64,000 nt of DNA from VAZQ01 sp963816745 (GTDB lineage: Bacteria; Pseudomonadota; Alphaproteobacteria; Rhizobiales; Xanthobacteraceae): positions 372,001 through 436,000 of the forward strand of contig CAWFLQ010000001.1 of assembly GCA_963816745.1 (NCBI GenBank). Reading direction: 5' to 3'. The number at the start of each line of letters is the position of its first letter. The first letter of the stretch is position 1. The position numbers and the translations under genes were made by a program. Shown here one piece after another: positions 19,299 to 28,611 of the stretch. A model generated the notes under the pieces. The model was given only the letters and a program-made list of their open reading frames with translations, was not told the origin of the DNA and did not search any database.

Positions 19299-20075
19299 AT
19301 GGGACCGCAAGCAGGCGCGCGACCGCTGACCATGTCGGAGCAGGCCGACGAGCTCGAAGAGCGGATGATGCACGAGCTCAGCGAGAAGATCGCGACCAAG
19401 TCCGTGCTGTTCAACATGGGCGACGGCAAGGTCGAGATCGAGAGCGGGGCTGCGCTGCAGGCGGCGAACCCCGGCAAGTACTTCCTGATGGGCGCGGACC
19501 CGCGGCTGCCGAAGATGCCGGACAAGCCCCAGCTCATCGACTTCTTCAAGCAGCGCTTCGCCTCCACCGCCCACCTCCTGCAGAGCGCGACCCACGCGCT
19601 CAAGGCCGGCCACAACGAGAAGGTCGTGCTGGCATGCCTCCTGCACGACATCGGCGTCGTGAGCTTCATCCGCTGCGACCACGGCTATTGGGGCGCGCAG
19701 CTGATCGAGCCTTATGTGGATGAGGAGGTGAGCTGGGCGATCCGCGTTCACCAGGCGCTGCGCTTCTTCCCCGATGAGTCCGCCGGTTATGCCTATCCCG
19801 ATCTGTACCGCAAGTATTTCGGCCCGGACTACGAGCCCGAGCCGTATATCGTCGAGGAATACAAGCGCGCGCGCAATCACAAGCACTACATGACGGCGCG
19901 CCTGATCTGCGTGAACGACATCTACTCGTTCGATCCGAACGCCAAGGTCAACCTCGACGATTTCGTCGACATCATCGGCCGCAATTTCAAGCAGCCGAAG
20001 GAAGGCCTCGGCTTCGACAACACGCCGTCGTCGCACATGTGGCGTACGCTGATGTGGCCGACGCGGTTTCTCTGA
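19299..20075 (+). CDS. HD-domain protein (possible PhnZ/MIOX-like oxygenase or phosphohydrolase)
   Basis: A 258-residue soluble protein with AGGAG eight bases before ATG 19299. The HD core is HLLQSATHALKAG, then LLHDIG (metal-binding His-Asp near residue 118) and SWAIRVHQALRFFPDE. The spacing resembles HD proteins related to PhnZ and myo-inositol oxygenase, which use a mixed-valence di-iron site, but an ordinary phosphohydrolase is also possible. C-terminal residues YDPNAKVNLDDF-like close the domain. It is the only plus-strand gene between 5.3 and 27.1 kb and so is probably transcribed alone, with a palindromic repeat after its stop. Confidence 0.75.
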   Translation: MGPQAGARPLTMSEQADELEERMMHELSEKIATKSVLFNMGDGKVEIESGAALQAANPGKYFLMGADPRLPKMPDKPQLIDFFKQRFASTAHLLQSATHALKAGHNEKVVLACLLHDIGVVSFIRCDHGYWGAQLIEPYVDEEVSWAIRVHQALRFFPDESAGYAYPDLYRKYFGPDYEPEPYIVEEYKRARNHKHYMTARLICVNDIYSFDPNAKVNLDDFVDIIGRNFKQPKEGLGFDNTPSSHMWRTLMWPTRFL

Positions 20076-20084
20076 CGCTCCCTT

Positions 20085-20189
20085 GTAGGGTGGGCAAAGG
20101 CGCGCGGTCCGGTGTTGACGCGTGGGCAAAATCGTGCGCGCGCCGTGCCCACGCGGCGACGGTACGGCAAACGATTTTGCCCACCCTAC
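20085..20189. repeat. Palindromic repeat GTAGGGTGGGCAAA...TTTGCCCACCCTAC
   Basis: Perfect 14-base outer arms (20085-20098 and 20176-20189) enclose inner arms CGTGGGCA (20121-20128) and TGCCCACG (20146-20153). It lies between convergent genes. Elements with these arms are frequent between genes in related genomes (recalled, not checked). Confidence 0.65.
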
Positions 20190-20202
20190 GGAGAGCGCGA
20201 AA

Positions 20203-21184
20203 TCACTCCGTGCCGGCCAGTCCCGCCTGCGTCACGACCTTGGCCCAGCGCGCGATCTCGGAGTTGATGAAGCTCTGCAGCTCTTCGGGTGAGGATGCTG
20301 GTGCCTGGGATCATGCCGAGCCTGATGATCTGCTGCTGAACGTCGGGCAATGCCATCGTTCCGTCGAGCGCGGTCTTGACCTTGCCCACGATCTCCTTCG
20401 GCGTTCCCGCCTGCAGCGCGATCACGCCCCAGCCGGCGGCATCGAAGCCGGGAACGCCCACCTCCGCGATCGGCGGGATGTCCGGCGCGGACGGCAGCCG
20501 GACGGCGGTCGATACGCCGAGCGCGCGCACCTTGCCCTCGCGGACTTGCGGCAGCCCGACGCTGACGTCGGAGAACAGCAACGGGATATGGCCGGCGATC
20601 ACGTCGGTCATCGCCGGCGCGCTGCCTTTGTAGGGCACGTGGGTCATCTCGATGCCGGTCAGGCCCTTGAGCAATTCGCCGTAGAGATGATGGGGCGAGC
20701 CAGGCCCGCCCGATGCGAACGACAGCTTGCCGGGATTGTCCTTGGCGTATTTCACGAGCTCCGCCACCGAGCGCACCGGCAGGGATGGCGTGACCACGAG
20801 CACGAACGGAATCTTGGCGATGAGCGCGATCGGGATGAAATCCTTGACCGGATCGTAGGGCAGCTTCTTGTACATGGTGGAGCTGATGGCGAGCGATCCG
20901 CTGCCGGGGAATGCCAAGGTGTAGCCGTCGGGCGCGGCTTTCGCCCCCGCGGCTGTCCCGATCACCGAGCCCGCGCCGGGCCGGTTCTCGACCACGACCG
21001 ACTTGCCCAGGCGCTCCGACAGCGGCGGTGCGATCGTGCGGCTGAGCGTATCGATGGCGCCGCCTGCCGGCCACGGCGCGATCAGGGTGATCTGCCGGGT
21101 GGGATAGTCCTGCGCCTGGGCGATTGGAGTTGCCGACACGCCCGCTGCCAAGCCGGCGAGTACCAGAATAGAAAAGCGTTTCAT
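20203..21184 (-). pseudogene. Bug-family tricarboxylate receptor, one frameshift near the C-terminus
   Basis: GGGAGG precedes ATG 21184. Signal peptide MKRFSILVLAGLAAGVSATPIAQA is followed by YPTRQITLIAPWPAGGAIDTLSR, VVVENRPGAGSVIGTAAG and PYDPVKDFIPIALIAK. A frameshift near 20290-20300 diverts the C-terminus. In the other frame it continues EELQSFINSEIARWAKVVTQ to the TGA at 20203, restoring the usual 325-residue length. It is 71 bases after the neighbouring Bug gene at 21256-22230, to which it is clearly paralogous. Confidence 0.85.
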
Positions 21185-21255
21185 GTGTCCTCCCTTCACC
21201 AGTCCTGTTCGGATCGTTTTTTTCTTGTATCGATTGCGGCGCTCCGCCGTTCGCA

Positions 21256-22230
21256 CTACTGCGACGCGGCGATGCCGGCGGCGCTGATGACCTTGCCCCA
21301 GCGCTCGATTTCCGAGACCACGTAGCGTTGCAGGTTCTCGACCGGCGGGCTGTCGATCGGGACCAGGCCCATGCCGGTGAAACGCTGCTGGATGTCTGGT
21401 GTCGCCGTGATGCCCTTGAATTCGGTGTGGAGCTTGGCGACGATCTCTTTCGGCGTGGCGGCGGGCGCTGCGAACATCAGCCAGCCGCCGGCGTCGTATC
21501 CAGCCAGGCCTGCTTGCGCGAGCGGCGCAATCTCGGGCGCCGTCGGCACCGGCTTGATCGATGACACGCCGAGCGCGCGCATCTTGCCTTCTCTGATCAG
21601 CGGCAGCACCGGCGGCAGATCGACGAACATGACCGGAATCTGACCGGCGAGGAAATCGGTCACCGCCGGCGCAGTGCCTTTGTAGGGAATGTAGGTGATG
21701 TCGATGCCGGTGAGGCCGCGGAGATATTCGGCGCAGAGGTGCGCGGGCGAGCCCACGCCTGCGGTCCCGAACGCGAGATGCCCCGGCTTGTCCTTGGCGA
21801 GCTTGATCAAGTCCGCCAGCGAGTTGACGGGGAGGGAGGGTTGCACCACCAGCACGAAGGGGATGGAAGCCACGTGGGCCAGCGGCACGAAGTCCTTGGC
21901 CGGATCGTACGGGAGTTGCTTATGAAGCGTGGGATTGTAGGCGAGCGCGGAGCTGCCGCCCATGAACAGCGTGTAGCCGTCGGGCGCCGCGCGCGCGGCG
22001 GCCAATGCTCCGACCACCGTTCCGGCACCGGCGCGGTTCTCGACCACGACCGGCTTGCCCAGTCGATCCGTCAGCTTCTGCGCGTAGATGCGGGCGACGA
22101 TATCGGCCGAGCCGCCGGGCGCGAACGGCACGATGATCGACATCTGGCGGGCGGGGAAATCCTGCGCGACCGACGTCGCGGGCATATTCGCGGCGAGCGC
22201 GGCGAGCACCAGCAAGGACAAGCGCTTCAT
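21256..22230 (-). CDS. Bug-family tricarboxylate transporter receptor
   Basis: An intact 324-residue receptor: signal peptide MKRLSLLVLAALAANMPATSVAQ, then FPARQMSIIVPFAPGGSADIVAR, VVVENRAGAGTVVGALAAARA and LPYDPAKDFVPLAHVASIPF. Two similar Bug genes in tandem suggest duplication. It lies about 110 bases after an ABC permease gene with a GC-rich hairpin between them, so the Bug pair probably forms a separate transcript. No TctAB partner is adjacent; the only pair in the window is at 24.0-26.0 kb. Confidence 0.92.
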   Translation of the reverse strand: MKRLSLLVLAALAANMPATSVAQDFPARQMSIIVPFAPGGSADIVARIYAQKLTDRLGKPVVVENRAGAGTVVGALAAARAAPDGYTLFMGGSSALAYNPTLHKQLPYDPAKDFVPLAHVASIPFVLVVQPSLPVNSLADLIKLAKDKPGHLAFGTAGVGSPAHLCAEYLRGLTGIDITYIPYKGTAPAVTDFLAGQIPVMFVDLPPVLPLIREGKMRALGVSSIKPVPTAPEIAPLAQAGLAGYDAGGWLMFAAPAATPKEIVAKLHTEFKGITATPDIQQRFTGMGLVPIDSPPVENLQRYVVSEIERWGKVISAAGIAASQ

Positions 22231-22275
22231 GGCTTCCTCTCCTGTCCCGATCCTGAGCGGATCGCCCCACCCTAA

Positions 22276-22299
22276 CCCTCCCCCGCAAGCGGGGGAGGG
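22276..22299. terminator. GC-rich hairpin after the ABC permease genes
   Basis: CCCTCCCCCGC at 22276-22286 pairs with GCGGGGGAGGG at 22289-22299. It stands between the permease stop at 22339 and the Bug start at 22230. There is no T-run on the minus strand; it may be a palindromic repeat that limits read-through. Confidence 0.4.
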
Positions 22300-22338
22300 A
22301 GGGAGGGGGCATTTTCATCGGCACCTGTACGTACGTTT

Positions 22339-23154
22339 CTATGTCTTCGCCGCCCGCACCATGCCCCAGCGCATCACGGTGGCGCGCTCGAGCGAGCCGA
22401 ATACCAGCCGCTCGAACACGAAACCGATCGCGCCGATCACCGCCAGCGAGGCGAGCATCACGTCGGCGTTGAGGAATTCCTTGGCGTCGAAGATCACCCA
22501 GCCCAGCCCCCAATCGGAGGCCGCGAGCATCTCGGCGCCCACGACTGCGATCCAGGCGCGCAGGAAGGCCTGCCGCAGCCCCGTTATGATGAACGGCGCG
22601 GCTCCGGGAATGATCACTTTCCAGAACAGCGCATGCTCGTCCGCGCCCATGGCTCCCGCCGCGCGCAGCCACAGCGGATTGACCGCGCGCACGCCCGACC
22701 AGGTATTGAGCAGCATCGGAAACAGCGCCGCGTAGAACACGATCAGGATCGCGACCGTGTTGCCGAGCCCGAACCAGAGGATGAACACCGGCACCCAGGC
22801 AAGCGACGGGATCGGCATCAATGCGCTGGCGAGCGGCAGAAAGAAATGCTCGACCGGCCGGAAGCGCGCCATCAGGATGCCGAGCGGGAGCCCGACCGCG
22901 ACGGCGAGGCTCAGACCGAACAGCACGCGGTACATGGTGTAGGCGGCGTGCTCCAGCATGGTGCCGTCGAGCAGCAGCGTCCACAACGTGCTCGCGACCT
23001 TCGGCAAGGTCGGCAGCAGCGCCGCCGGGAAATATCCGCTGCGCGCCACCGCTTCGTAGCAGGCCGCGGCCACCAGCAGCGTAATGCCGGCGCGATAGGC
23101 CGAACGGGCGCGGTCCATATTGGCGCTGCTGGCTGAGGTCGTGATGGCGGTCAC
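22339..23154 (-). CDS. ABC transporter permease (SsuC/TauC-like)
   Basis: A 271-residue inner-membrane protein with about six hydrophobic segments and the EAA coupling loop AAGAMGADEHALFWKVIIPGAAPFI, which contacts the ATPase. Its start overlaps the stop of the preceding permease gene by four bases (ATGA), so the two are translated together. It should work with the ATPase at 18378-19154 and the binding protein at 16346-17322. Confidence 0.92.
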   Translation of the reverse strand: MTAITTSASSANMDRARSAYRAGITLLVAAACYEAVARSGYFPAALLPTLPKVASTLWTLLLDGTMLEHAAYTMYRVLFGLSLAVAVGLPLGILMARFRPVEHFFLPLASALMPIPSLAWVPVFILWFGLGNTVAILIVFYAALFPMLLNTWSGVRAVNPLWLRAAGAMGADEHALFWKVIIPGAAPFIITGLRQAFLRAWIAVVGAEMLAASDWGLGWVIFDAKEFLNADVMLASLAVIGAIGFVFERLVFGSLERATVMRWGMVRAAKT

Positions 23155-23985
23155 GTCATCATCCCCCAGCGCACGACGGTGTAGTTCTCGAGCCGCTGGA
23201 ACACGAGCTTCTCCAACGCGAGCCCGATCGCGCCGATCACGGCGACACCGGCCAGCATCACGTCGGTGTTGAGGAACTCACGCGCGCCGAAGATCATCCA
23301 GCCGAGCCCCCACGACACCGCCGCCAGCATCTCGACGCCGACGAGAATGCGCCACGCCTGCGCCAGGCCGAGCCGCAAGCCCGTGAGAATGTAGGGCAGC
23401 GCACCGGGCAGGATCACGTGGTGGAACAATCGTCTGTTGTCGGCGCCCATGGCCTGCGCCGAGCGCACCCAGATTTCCTTCACCGCCTTCACGCCGGTCC
23501 AGGTGTTGAAGATGATCGGGAACGCGGAGACGAACGCGACCAGCAGCACGGCTGTCTTGTTGCCGAGACCGAACCAGAGCAGGAACAGCGGCGCATAGGC
23601 GATGCCCGGGATCGGCGCGCCGATGCTCACCAGCGGAAGGAATATGTCCTCCGCCCGGCGCGAGCGCCCCATGGCGATGCCGATCGCGACGCCGACGATC
23701 GCGGCGAGCGTGAAGCCGGCCGCGAGGCGGACGAGCGTATCGAGCACGTGGTGCGGCAGGATGCCCGCGGCGGTGAGACGGACGAAGGTCGCCGCCACCT
23801 CTTCCGAGCGGCGGAAACAGCTTGCGCGGAAAGACGCCGAGCTGTGCGGTGATCTCCCAGAGCAGCCCGACCACCAGGAACGGAAATGCATTGCGCGCGA
23901 TGATCCGCAACCGGCTTTCGCCCCGTGGCGCCGCCGCCCCGGCTGCGAGGACGTTCGGCGACGCGGTGGGCGCAAGGTCGCTCAT
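23151..23985 (-). pseudogene. ABC transporter permease (SsuC/TauC-like), one frameshift
   Basis: Starts MSDLAPTASPNVLAAG and reads RNAFPFLVVGLLWEITAQLG (first membrane segment) until a frameshift near 23812. It then continues as EEVAATFVRLTAAGILPHHV to the stop at 23151. The EAA loop is RSAQAMGADNRRLFHHVILPGALPYI. It is strongly similar to the following permease, so the importer probably has a heterodimeric membrane domain. Only one base is out of register, which suggests a sequencing error. Confidence 0.85.
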
Positions 23986-23990
23986 GGGGG

Positions 23991-25548
23991 TTACGATAGT
24001 GCGGAAAAGCCCGGTTGGACAAGCATTGGTATCAGCCTGGTGACTTGCTGCGCCGCTCGACGATCACCGCGCCCGACCTGCAGTGCAATGAGCGCAACGC
24101 AGCACGCGATCAGCAATGCGGCGATCGGACGCGTATAGAACAGGCTCAGCGTGCCTTTGCCCACCAGCAGCGCCTGGCGGAAATTGGTCTCCAGGATGTT
24201 GCCGAGCACGAAGGCGAGCACGAGCGGCGCGGGGTCGAGGGCGACCTTGCGCATCAGATAGCCGGCGATGCCGAAGCCGATCATGATGATCACCTCGACC
24301 ACGTTGTTGGAGAGCGTGTAGGCGCCCGACCACGCAGAACACGATGATCAGCGGCGCCAGGATCGAGCCGGGCAGCCGCAGAAGCTGAACGAAGAGCGAG
24401 ATCAGCGGGACGTTGAGCACGATCAGGATCAGGTTGCCGATCAGCATCGAGGCGATCACGCCGAAGAAGATGTCGGGGCGATTGGCCACGAGCGTCGGGC
24501 CGGGCGTGATGCCCTGGATCAGCAGCGCGCCCAGGATCACGCCCATGACCGCGTTGGCGGGAATGCCGAGGCTGAGCAGCGGCACGAACGACGACTGCGC
24601 CGCCGCGTTGTTGGCGGATTCGGGCCCCGCGACGCCTTCGATGGCGCCGTGGCCGAAGCGCTCCGGCGATTTCGCCAGCCGCCGCTCCAGCACATAGGAG
24701 GTGAACGACGACAACGTGGCGCCGCCGCCGGGCAGCAGCCCGAGGAAGAATCCGAGCCCGGTGCCGCGCAGGATCGGCAGCAGGCTCGCGCGCCAGTCGG
24801 CGCGGTTCGGGAGCAGCTCGACGAGCCGCTTGGGCTGGGTGACCGGCTGCGCTGCCGCGCTGCCGCCTTCGGCCATCACCAGGAGCTCGGCCACGCCGAA
24901 CACGCCCATGGCGAGCAGCGCGATGTTGAGCCCGTCGAACAGGCTGAAAATGTGGAAGGTGAAGCGCTCGGTGCCGTAGATCGGGTCCTTGCCGACGGTC
25001 GAGAGCAGGAGCCCGAAGGCGACCATCAGCAGCGCGTCGATCTGCGAGCCCGACGAGAGCTGCGTCACCAGCAGCAGGCCCAGCAGCACCAGCGCGGTGT
25101 ATTCCGCCGGACCGAAGGCGAGCGCAAAGTCGGCGAGCGCGGGGCCGATCACGAACAGCGCCGCCGTCACGATGACGCCGGCGATGAAGGAGCCGAAGGC
25201 GGCGATGCCGAGCGCCGCGCCGGCGCGGCCCTTGCGCGCCATGGCGTAGCCGTCGAGGCAGGTGACCACGGCGGATGCCTCGCCGGGAATGCGCACCAGG
25301 ATGGCGGTGATCGAGCCGCCGTACTGCGCGCCGTAGAAGATGCCGGCCATCATGATGACCGCGGAGGCGACGTTCATGCTGAAGGAGAACGGCAGCAGCA
25401 GCGAGATCGTCGGCACCGGTCCGAGTCCCGGCAGTACGCCGATGACGGTGCCGACGAAGACGCCGACGAAGCAATAGATCAGGTTCTGCCAGGTGAGCGC
25501 GGTGGCGAAGCCGAGCGCGATCGAATGCAGGATGTCCATTGCGGTCAT
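23991..25548 (-). pseudogene. tctA: Tripartite tricarboxylate transporter large permease TctA, one frameshift near the C-terminus
   Basis: Starts MTAMDILHSIALGFATALTWQ; the ATG overlaps the tctB stop (ATGA). The TctA family signatures are present: GVLPGLGPVPTISLLLPFSF, YGAQYGGSITAILVRIPGEASAV and GPESANNAAAQSSFVPLLSLGIP. The frame breaks near 24330 after LIIVFCVVG, and the last two membrane segments (MIGFGIAGYLMRKV, LVLAFVLGNILETNFRQAL) continue to 23991. About 515 residues and some twelve membrane helices. It imports di- or tricarboxylates with TctB and a periplasmic Bug receptor, probably the one at 26141-27098. Confidence 0.88.
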
Positions 25549-25964
25549 CCGAACAGATTCTCCCACAGCGTTCCGGTCGGCAGGATGGCGCCGAGCCAGA
25601 GCACGAACAGAACCTGGCAGCCGATCACCGTGCCTGCCGTCAGCGCCAGCGTCGCCAGCCACGAATATCGCTCGGCGAAGCGCAGGATGAAGACGAGCGT
25701 AAGCGCGGAGGCGGCGATGAAGCCGAGGAACTCGAGCGACGCGGCGTAGAAGATGAGCGCGCCAAGATAGGCCGCGACCCGGATCAATCCGCTGCGGTCG
25801 CCGGCCGCGGCGTGACCTTGTGCGCCTTTGAGCGCGAGCCAATCACGCGCCAAGCCTGCTGCGCTGAATGCCAACATGGCGAACGCAGTCAAGAATGGAA
25901 ACAGCCCTTCGCCCGGTGAGTTCTGCCGCCAGACGCCGAGCCGCAGTGAGATCACGAGCGCCAC
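25545..25964 (-). CDS. tctB: Tripartite tricarboxylate transporter small permease TctB
   Basis: A four-helix membrane protein typical of TctB, with LGVWRQNSPGEGLFPFL after helix 1 and the end LFVLWLGAILPTGTLWENLFG. The in-frame GTG at 25964 gives 139 residues but cuts into helix 1. The same frame continues upstream as SPRARLIGHAVLAALALVA without a good start codon before a TAG. ATG codons at 26056/26062 lie in another frame, so a frameshift near 26000 probably hides the true start. It is co-translated with tctA. Confidence 0.78.
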   Translation of the reverse strand: MALVISLRLGVWRQNSPGEGLFPFLTAFAMLAFSAAGLARDWLALKGAQGHAAAGDRSGLIRVAAYLGALIFYAASLEFLGFIAASALTLVFILRFAERYSWLATLALTAGTVIGCQVLFVLWLGAILPTGTLWENLFG

Positions 25965-26140
25965 GAGAGCGAGCGCCGCCAGAACGGCGTGGCCGATGAG
26001 CCGGGCTCGCGGCGAGGCGACCGGCGCTTGCCACTTGCCGCAGGGCCACGTTGCATCCGCATCCTAGGTGGTCGCCTCGAGGAGATCGGCCCGCTGGTGC
26101 CCCTTGCTCACCGGCGCCTCGGCTCGCCCTCCAGTCTCGC

Positions 26141-27098
26141 TCACTTGGCGTGCCGCGACGTGCCGGCCTTCTTCACCGCTTCGGCGTTGCGCACGGAGTC
26201 GGCCGCGAACATCGCCTTGAACTCGGTCTCCGGCAGGTAGCGCGCGGTGGCGTTGAGCTTCTCGGTGGCAGACTTGTAGCCCTCGCTGGCGACCGCTTCG
26301 GAGCAGGCCTTCTGCAGCCGCGCCACCACGGCGTCGGGCGTCTTCGCGGGCACGACGAGACCACCAGCGCTGAAGGCTTCAGAGGGATAGCCGAGCTCCT
26401 GCATGGTCGGCACGTCCGGTAGCGCCGGAATGCGCTCCTTGGTCTGCGCCGCAAGCACGACGAGGTTGCCGGCCTTGGCGACCGCGGTCGACTCCGACAT
26501 CGCCATCACGGTGCCGGCGAGCATCGCCTGCGTCATCGGGCCGGCGCCGGTGAAGGGAACGTGCACACCCTCGGCCTTGATGGCCGCGAGCGACGACAGG
26601 ATTCCGAGGTGTGGCTGGGTGCCGGGGCCGGGCGAGGCATAGATCAGGTTGTCGTTCTTCGCCTTGGCGAAGGTGACGAAGTCGGCGAACGTCTTGAACG
26701 GCGCCTTCGGCGATGCCGATCACGACATAGGGCACGTAGTAGGTCAGGCAGACGAGGCGGAAGCTGTCCATGCCGTAGGGGAGCTTCTGCACGTGCGGCT
26801 GCGCGGTCAGCGGATTATTGGGCGTGAGCCCGATCGTGTAACCGTCGGGGCGGGCATTGGCCACTTCGATGTTACCGATGGTGCCGCCGGCGCCGCCCTT
26901 GTTGACGGCGACCACCGATTGTCCGAGCGCCTTTGCCAGCTCCGGCTGCAACGCGCGCGCCATCAGGTCGGTGTTCCCGCCGGGCGGAAACGGAATGACC
27001 ATGTTGATCTGCCGGCTCGGATAGTCCTGCGCGGCGGCGGACGCGGCGAGCAACAGGCCGGCCGCGGCGATCACGATGCTCTGCTGGATTGGTCGCAT
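26141..27098 (-). pseudogene. Bug-family tricarboxylate receptor, one frameshift in mid-gene
   Basis: GGGAGG precedes ATG 27098. The signal peptide MRPIQQSIVIAAAGLLLAASAAAQ leads into YPSRQINMVIPFPPGGNTDLMAR and VVAVNKGGAGGTIGNIEVANA. Near 26705 the frame shifts; FADFVTFAKAKNDNLIYASPG and VHVPFTGAGPMTQAMLAG then continue to the stop at 26141. It lies directly upstream of tctB-tctA, in the usual tctC position, and is the best candidate for the cognate receptor of that permease. Confidence 0.86.
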
Positions 27099-27220
27099 GG
27101 TTTCCTCCCGAGGCGGACGATTTTCTCGGACGGTCGCCCATCCCCGCCGCAAACACAAGCCTGCCGCGCTTGCCTGCCGATGGCGTTGTCGGCTTCGGGC
27201 TGTTACCAACACCTCGCGAC

Positions 27221-28321
27221 ATGCACGGAACGCTCCAAAAGCTGCCGAAAGGCCTCACGGCCGCGCTCGCGATGGCCGGAACACTGCTCGCCGGTGTGGC
27301 CGGCGGCTACGCCGCGCGCTACGCGCACCTGCCGCTGCCGTGGCTCCTGGGCTCGCTCGTCACCATCACGGCGCTGTCGCTCGCCGGTGCACCGGTGCGG
27401 CTCATTCCCTGGGGCCGGCCGGCGGGAACGCTTGTGGTCGGCGCCTCGACCGGCGTGCAGTTCACCGCGGCCGTGGTGGCGAAGCTCATCAGCCTGTTGC
27501 CGTTGATCATCGCCGCCGCGTTCTTCTCGACCATCATCGGCGCCATCGGCGGTCTCCTCTATATGCGCCTCAGCGGCGTCGACCGCGTCACCGCGTTCTT
27601 CGCCACCCTTCCCGGCGGTGTGGTCGAGACCCTCAACGTCGCGCCGCAGTACGGCGGACACGTCGAGCCGATCATGGTGGCGCAGACCACGCGCGTCGCC
27701 CTCATCGTCGTCTTTGCGCCGTTCCTGGTGGTCTCGTTTGCCGGCAGCGGTGTGGAGAACCCGCTGCTCGGTGTACCCGTCGCGTCGTGGCTGCCGGTGC
27801 TCGCGCTCCTTGCAGTGTCGGCCGTCATCGCGGCGCTGCTCTCGCGCACGCGCTCACCCAATGCTTGGCTGATGGCGCCGCTGTTCATCGGCGCCATCGC
27901 CAGCCACCTTGGCCTCATCGACGGCCGCATGCCCGATGCCCTCATCATCGCCGCGCAGGTCGTCATCGGCACCGCGCTCGGCGCCCAGTTCCGGCCGGAA
28001 TTCCTCACCCGGCTGTTTCGGCTGTTATGGGCCTCGTGCGTGGTCGTGCTGTTCGCGGCCGGATCGATGGCGCTGTTCGCGGCGGCGGTTGCGTGGCTGG
28101 CCGGCTATCCCGTGCCGACCATGGTGCTGGCCACGGCGCCCGCGGGCATCGCCGAGATGGTGCTCACCGGCAAGGTGCTGGGCCTCGATTCCACGATGAT
28201 TGCGGGTTTCCAGCTGATGCGCATCATCGTCGTGCTGATCTGGTGCCGCACGGCGCTCATCCTGTTCAAGCAGGTCGCCGATTGGACCTACGGCAAGCCC
28301 CCTGATCCGTCCTCATCCTGA
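27221..28321 (+). CDS. AbrB-family membrane protein (ammonia monooxygenase-like regulator)
   Basis: A 366-residue protein with about ten hydrophobic segments and the duplicated AbrB arrangement. Repeated WLLGSL- and GTLVVGASTGVQF-type motifs appear in the first half; LMAPLFIGAIAS and IIAAQVVIGTALGAQF in the second. The PGGVVETL and PAGIAEMVL signatures mark the two halves. ATG 27221 is chosen because upstream in-frame codons overlap the divergent Bug gene. The family is annotated as putative ammonia monooxygenase or AbrB, but its transport role is unproven. Confidence 0.8.
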   Translation: MHGTLQKLPKGLTAALAMAGTLLAGVAGGYAARYAHLPLPWLLGSLVTITALSLAGAPVRLIPWGRPAGTLVVGASTGVQFTAAVVAKLISLLPLIIAAAFFSTIIGAIGGLLYMRLSGVDRVTAFFATLPGGVVETLNVAPQYGGHVEPIMVAQTTRVALIVVFAPFLVVSFAGSGVENPLLGVPVASWLPVLALLAVSAVIAALLSRTRSPNAWLMAPLFIGAIASHLGLIDGRMPDALIIAAQVVIGTALGAQFRPEFLTRLFRLLWASCVVVLFAAGSMALFAAAVAWLAGYPVPTMVLATAPAGIAEMVLTGKVLGLDSTMIAGFQLMRIIVVLIWCRTALILFKQVADWTYGKPPDPSSS

Positions 28322-28491
28322 GGAGCGCGCATGTCGCGCACGCGCCACTAGAACAGACTCTCGTGCGCGCGTCTCGAAGGATGGGGGCGGCCCGGCTCGT
28401 GCCGCGGCCCTCTGCTTCGAGACGCATCGCAGCGCCCTCGCTTGTAGGGCCGCATGCGCCCGTTGGCGCTGCGATGCTCCTCACCATGAGG
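28311..28491. repeat. Nested palindromic repeat (CCTCATCCTGAGGAGC type)
   Basis: The outer arms are CCTCATCCTGAGGAGC (28311-28326) and GCTCCTCACCATGAGG (28476-28491). The inner arms are CGTCTCGAAG (28370-28379) and CTTCGAGACG (28415-28424), with further GC-rich pairing between. It begins inside the last codons of the AbrB gene. Elements of this form are common between genes in Bradyrhizobium relatives (recalled, not checked). Confidence 0.65.
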
Positions 28492-28611
28492 GCCGGGAGA
28501 GAGCCGTCCGGCTATGACGAGGCTAATAGTGTGTGCTAGGAGACCGCCGACTTCGGCCCGTGCGGATCAAGAGGCGCCAAGCGCCGTCTTAGAGTGAGCA
28601 GGAGATTTGGA

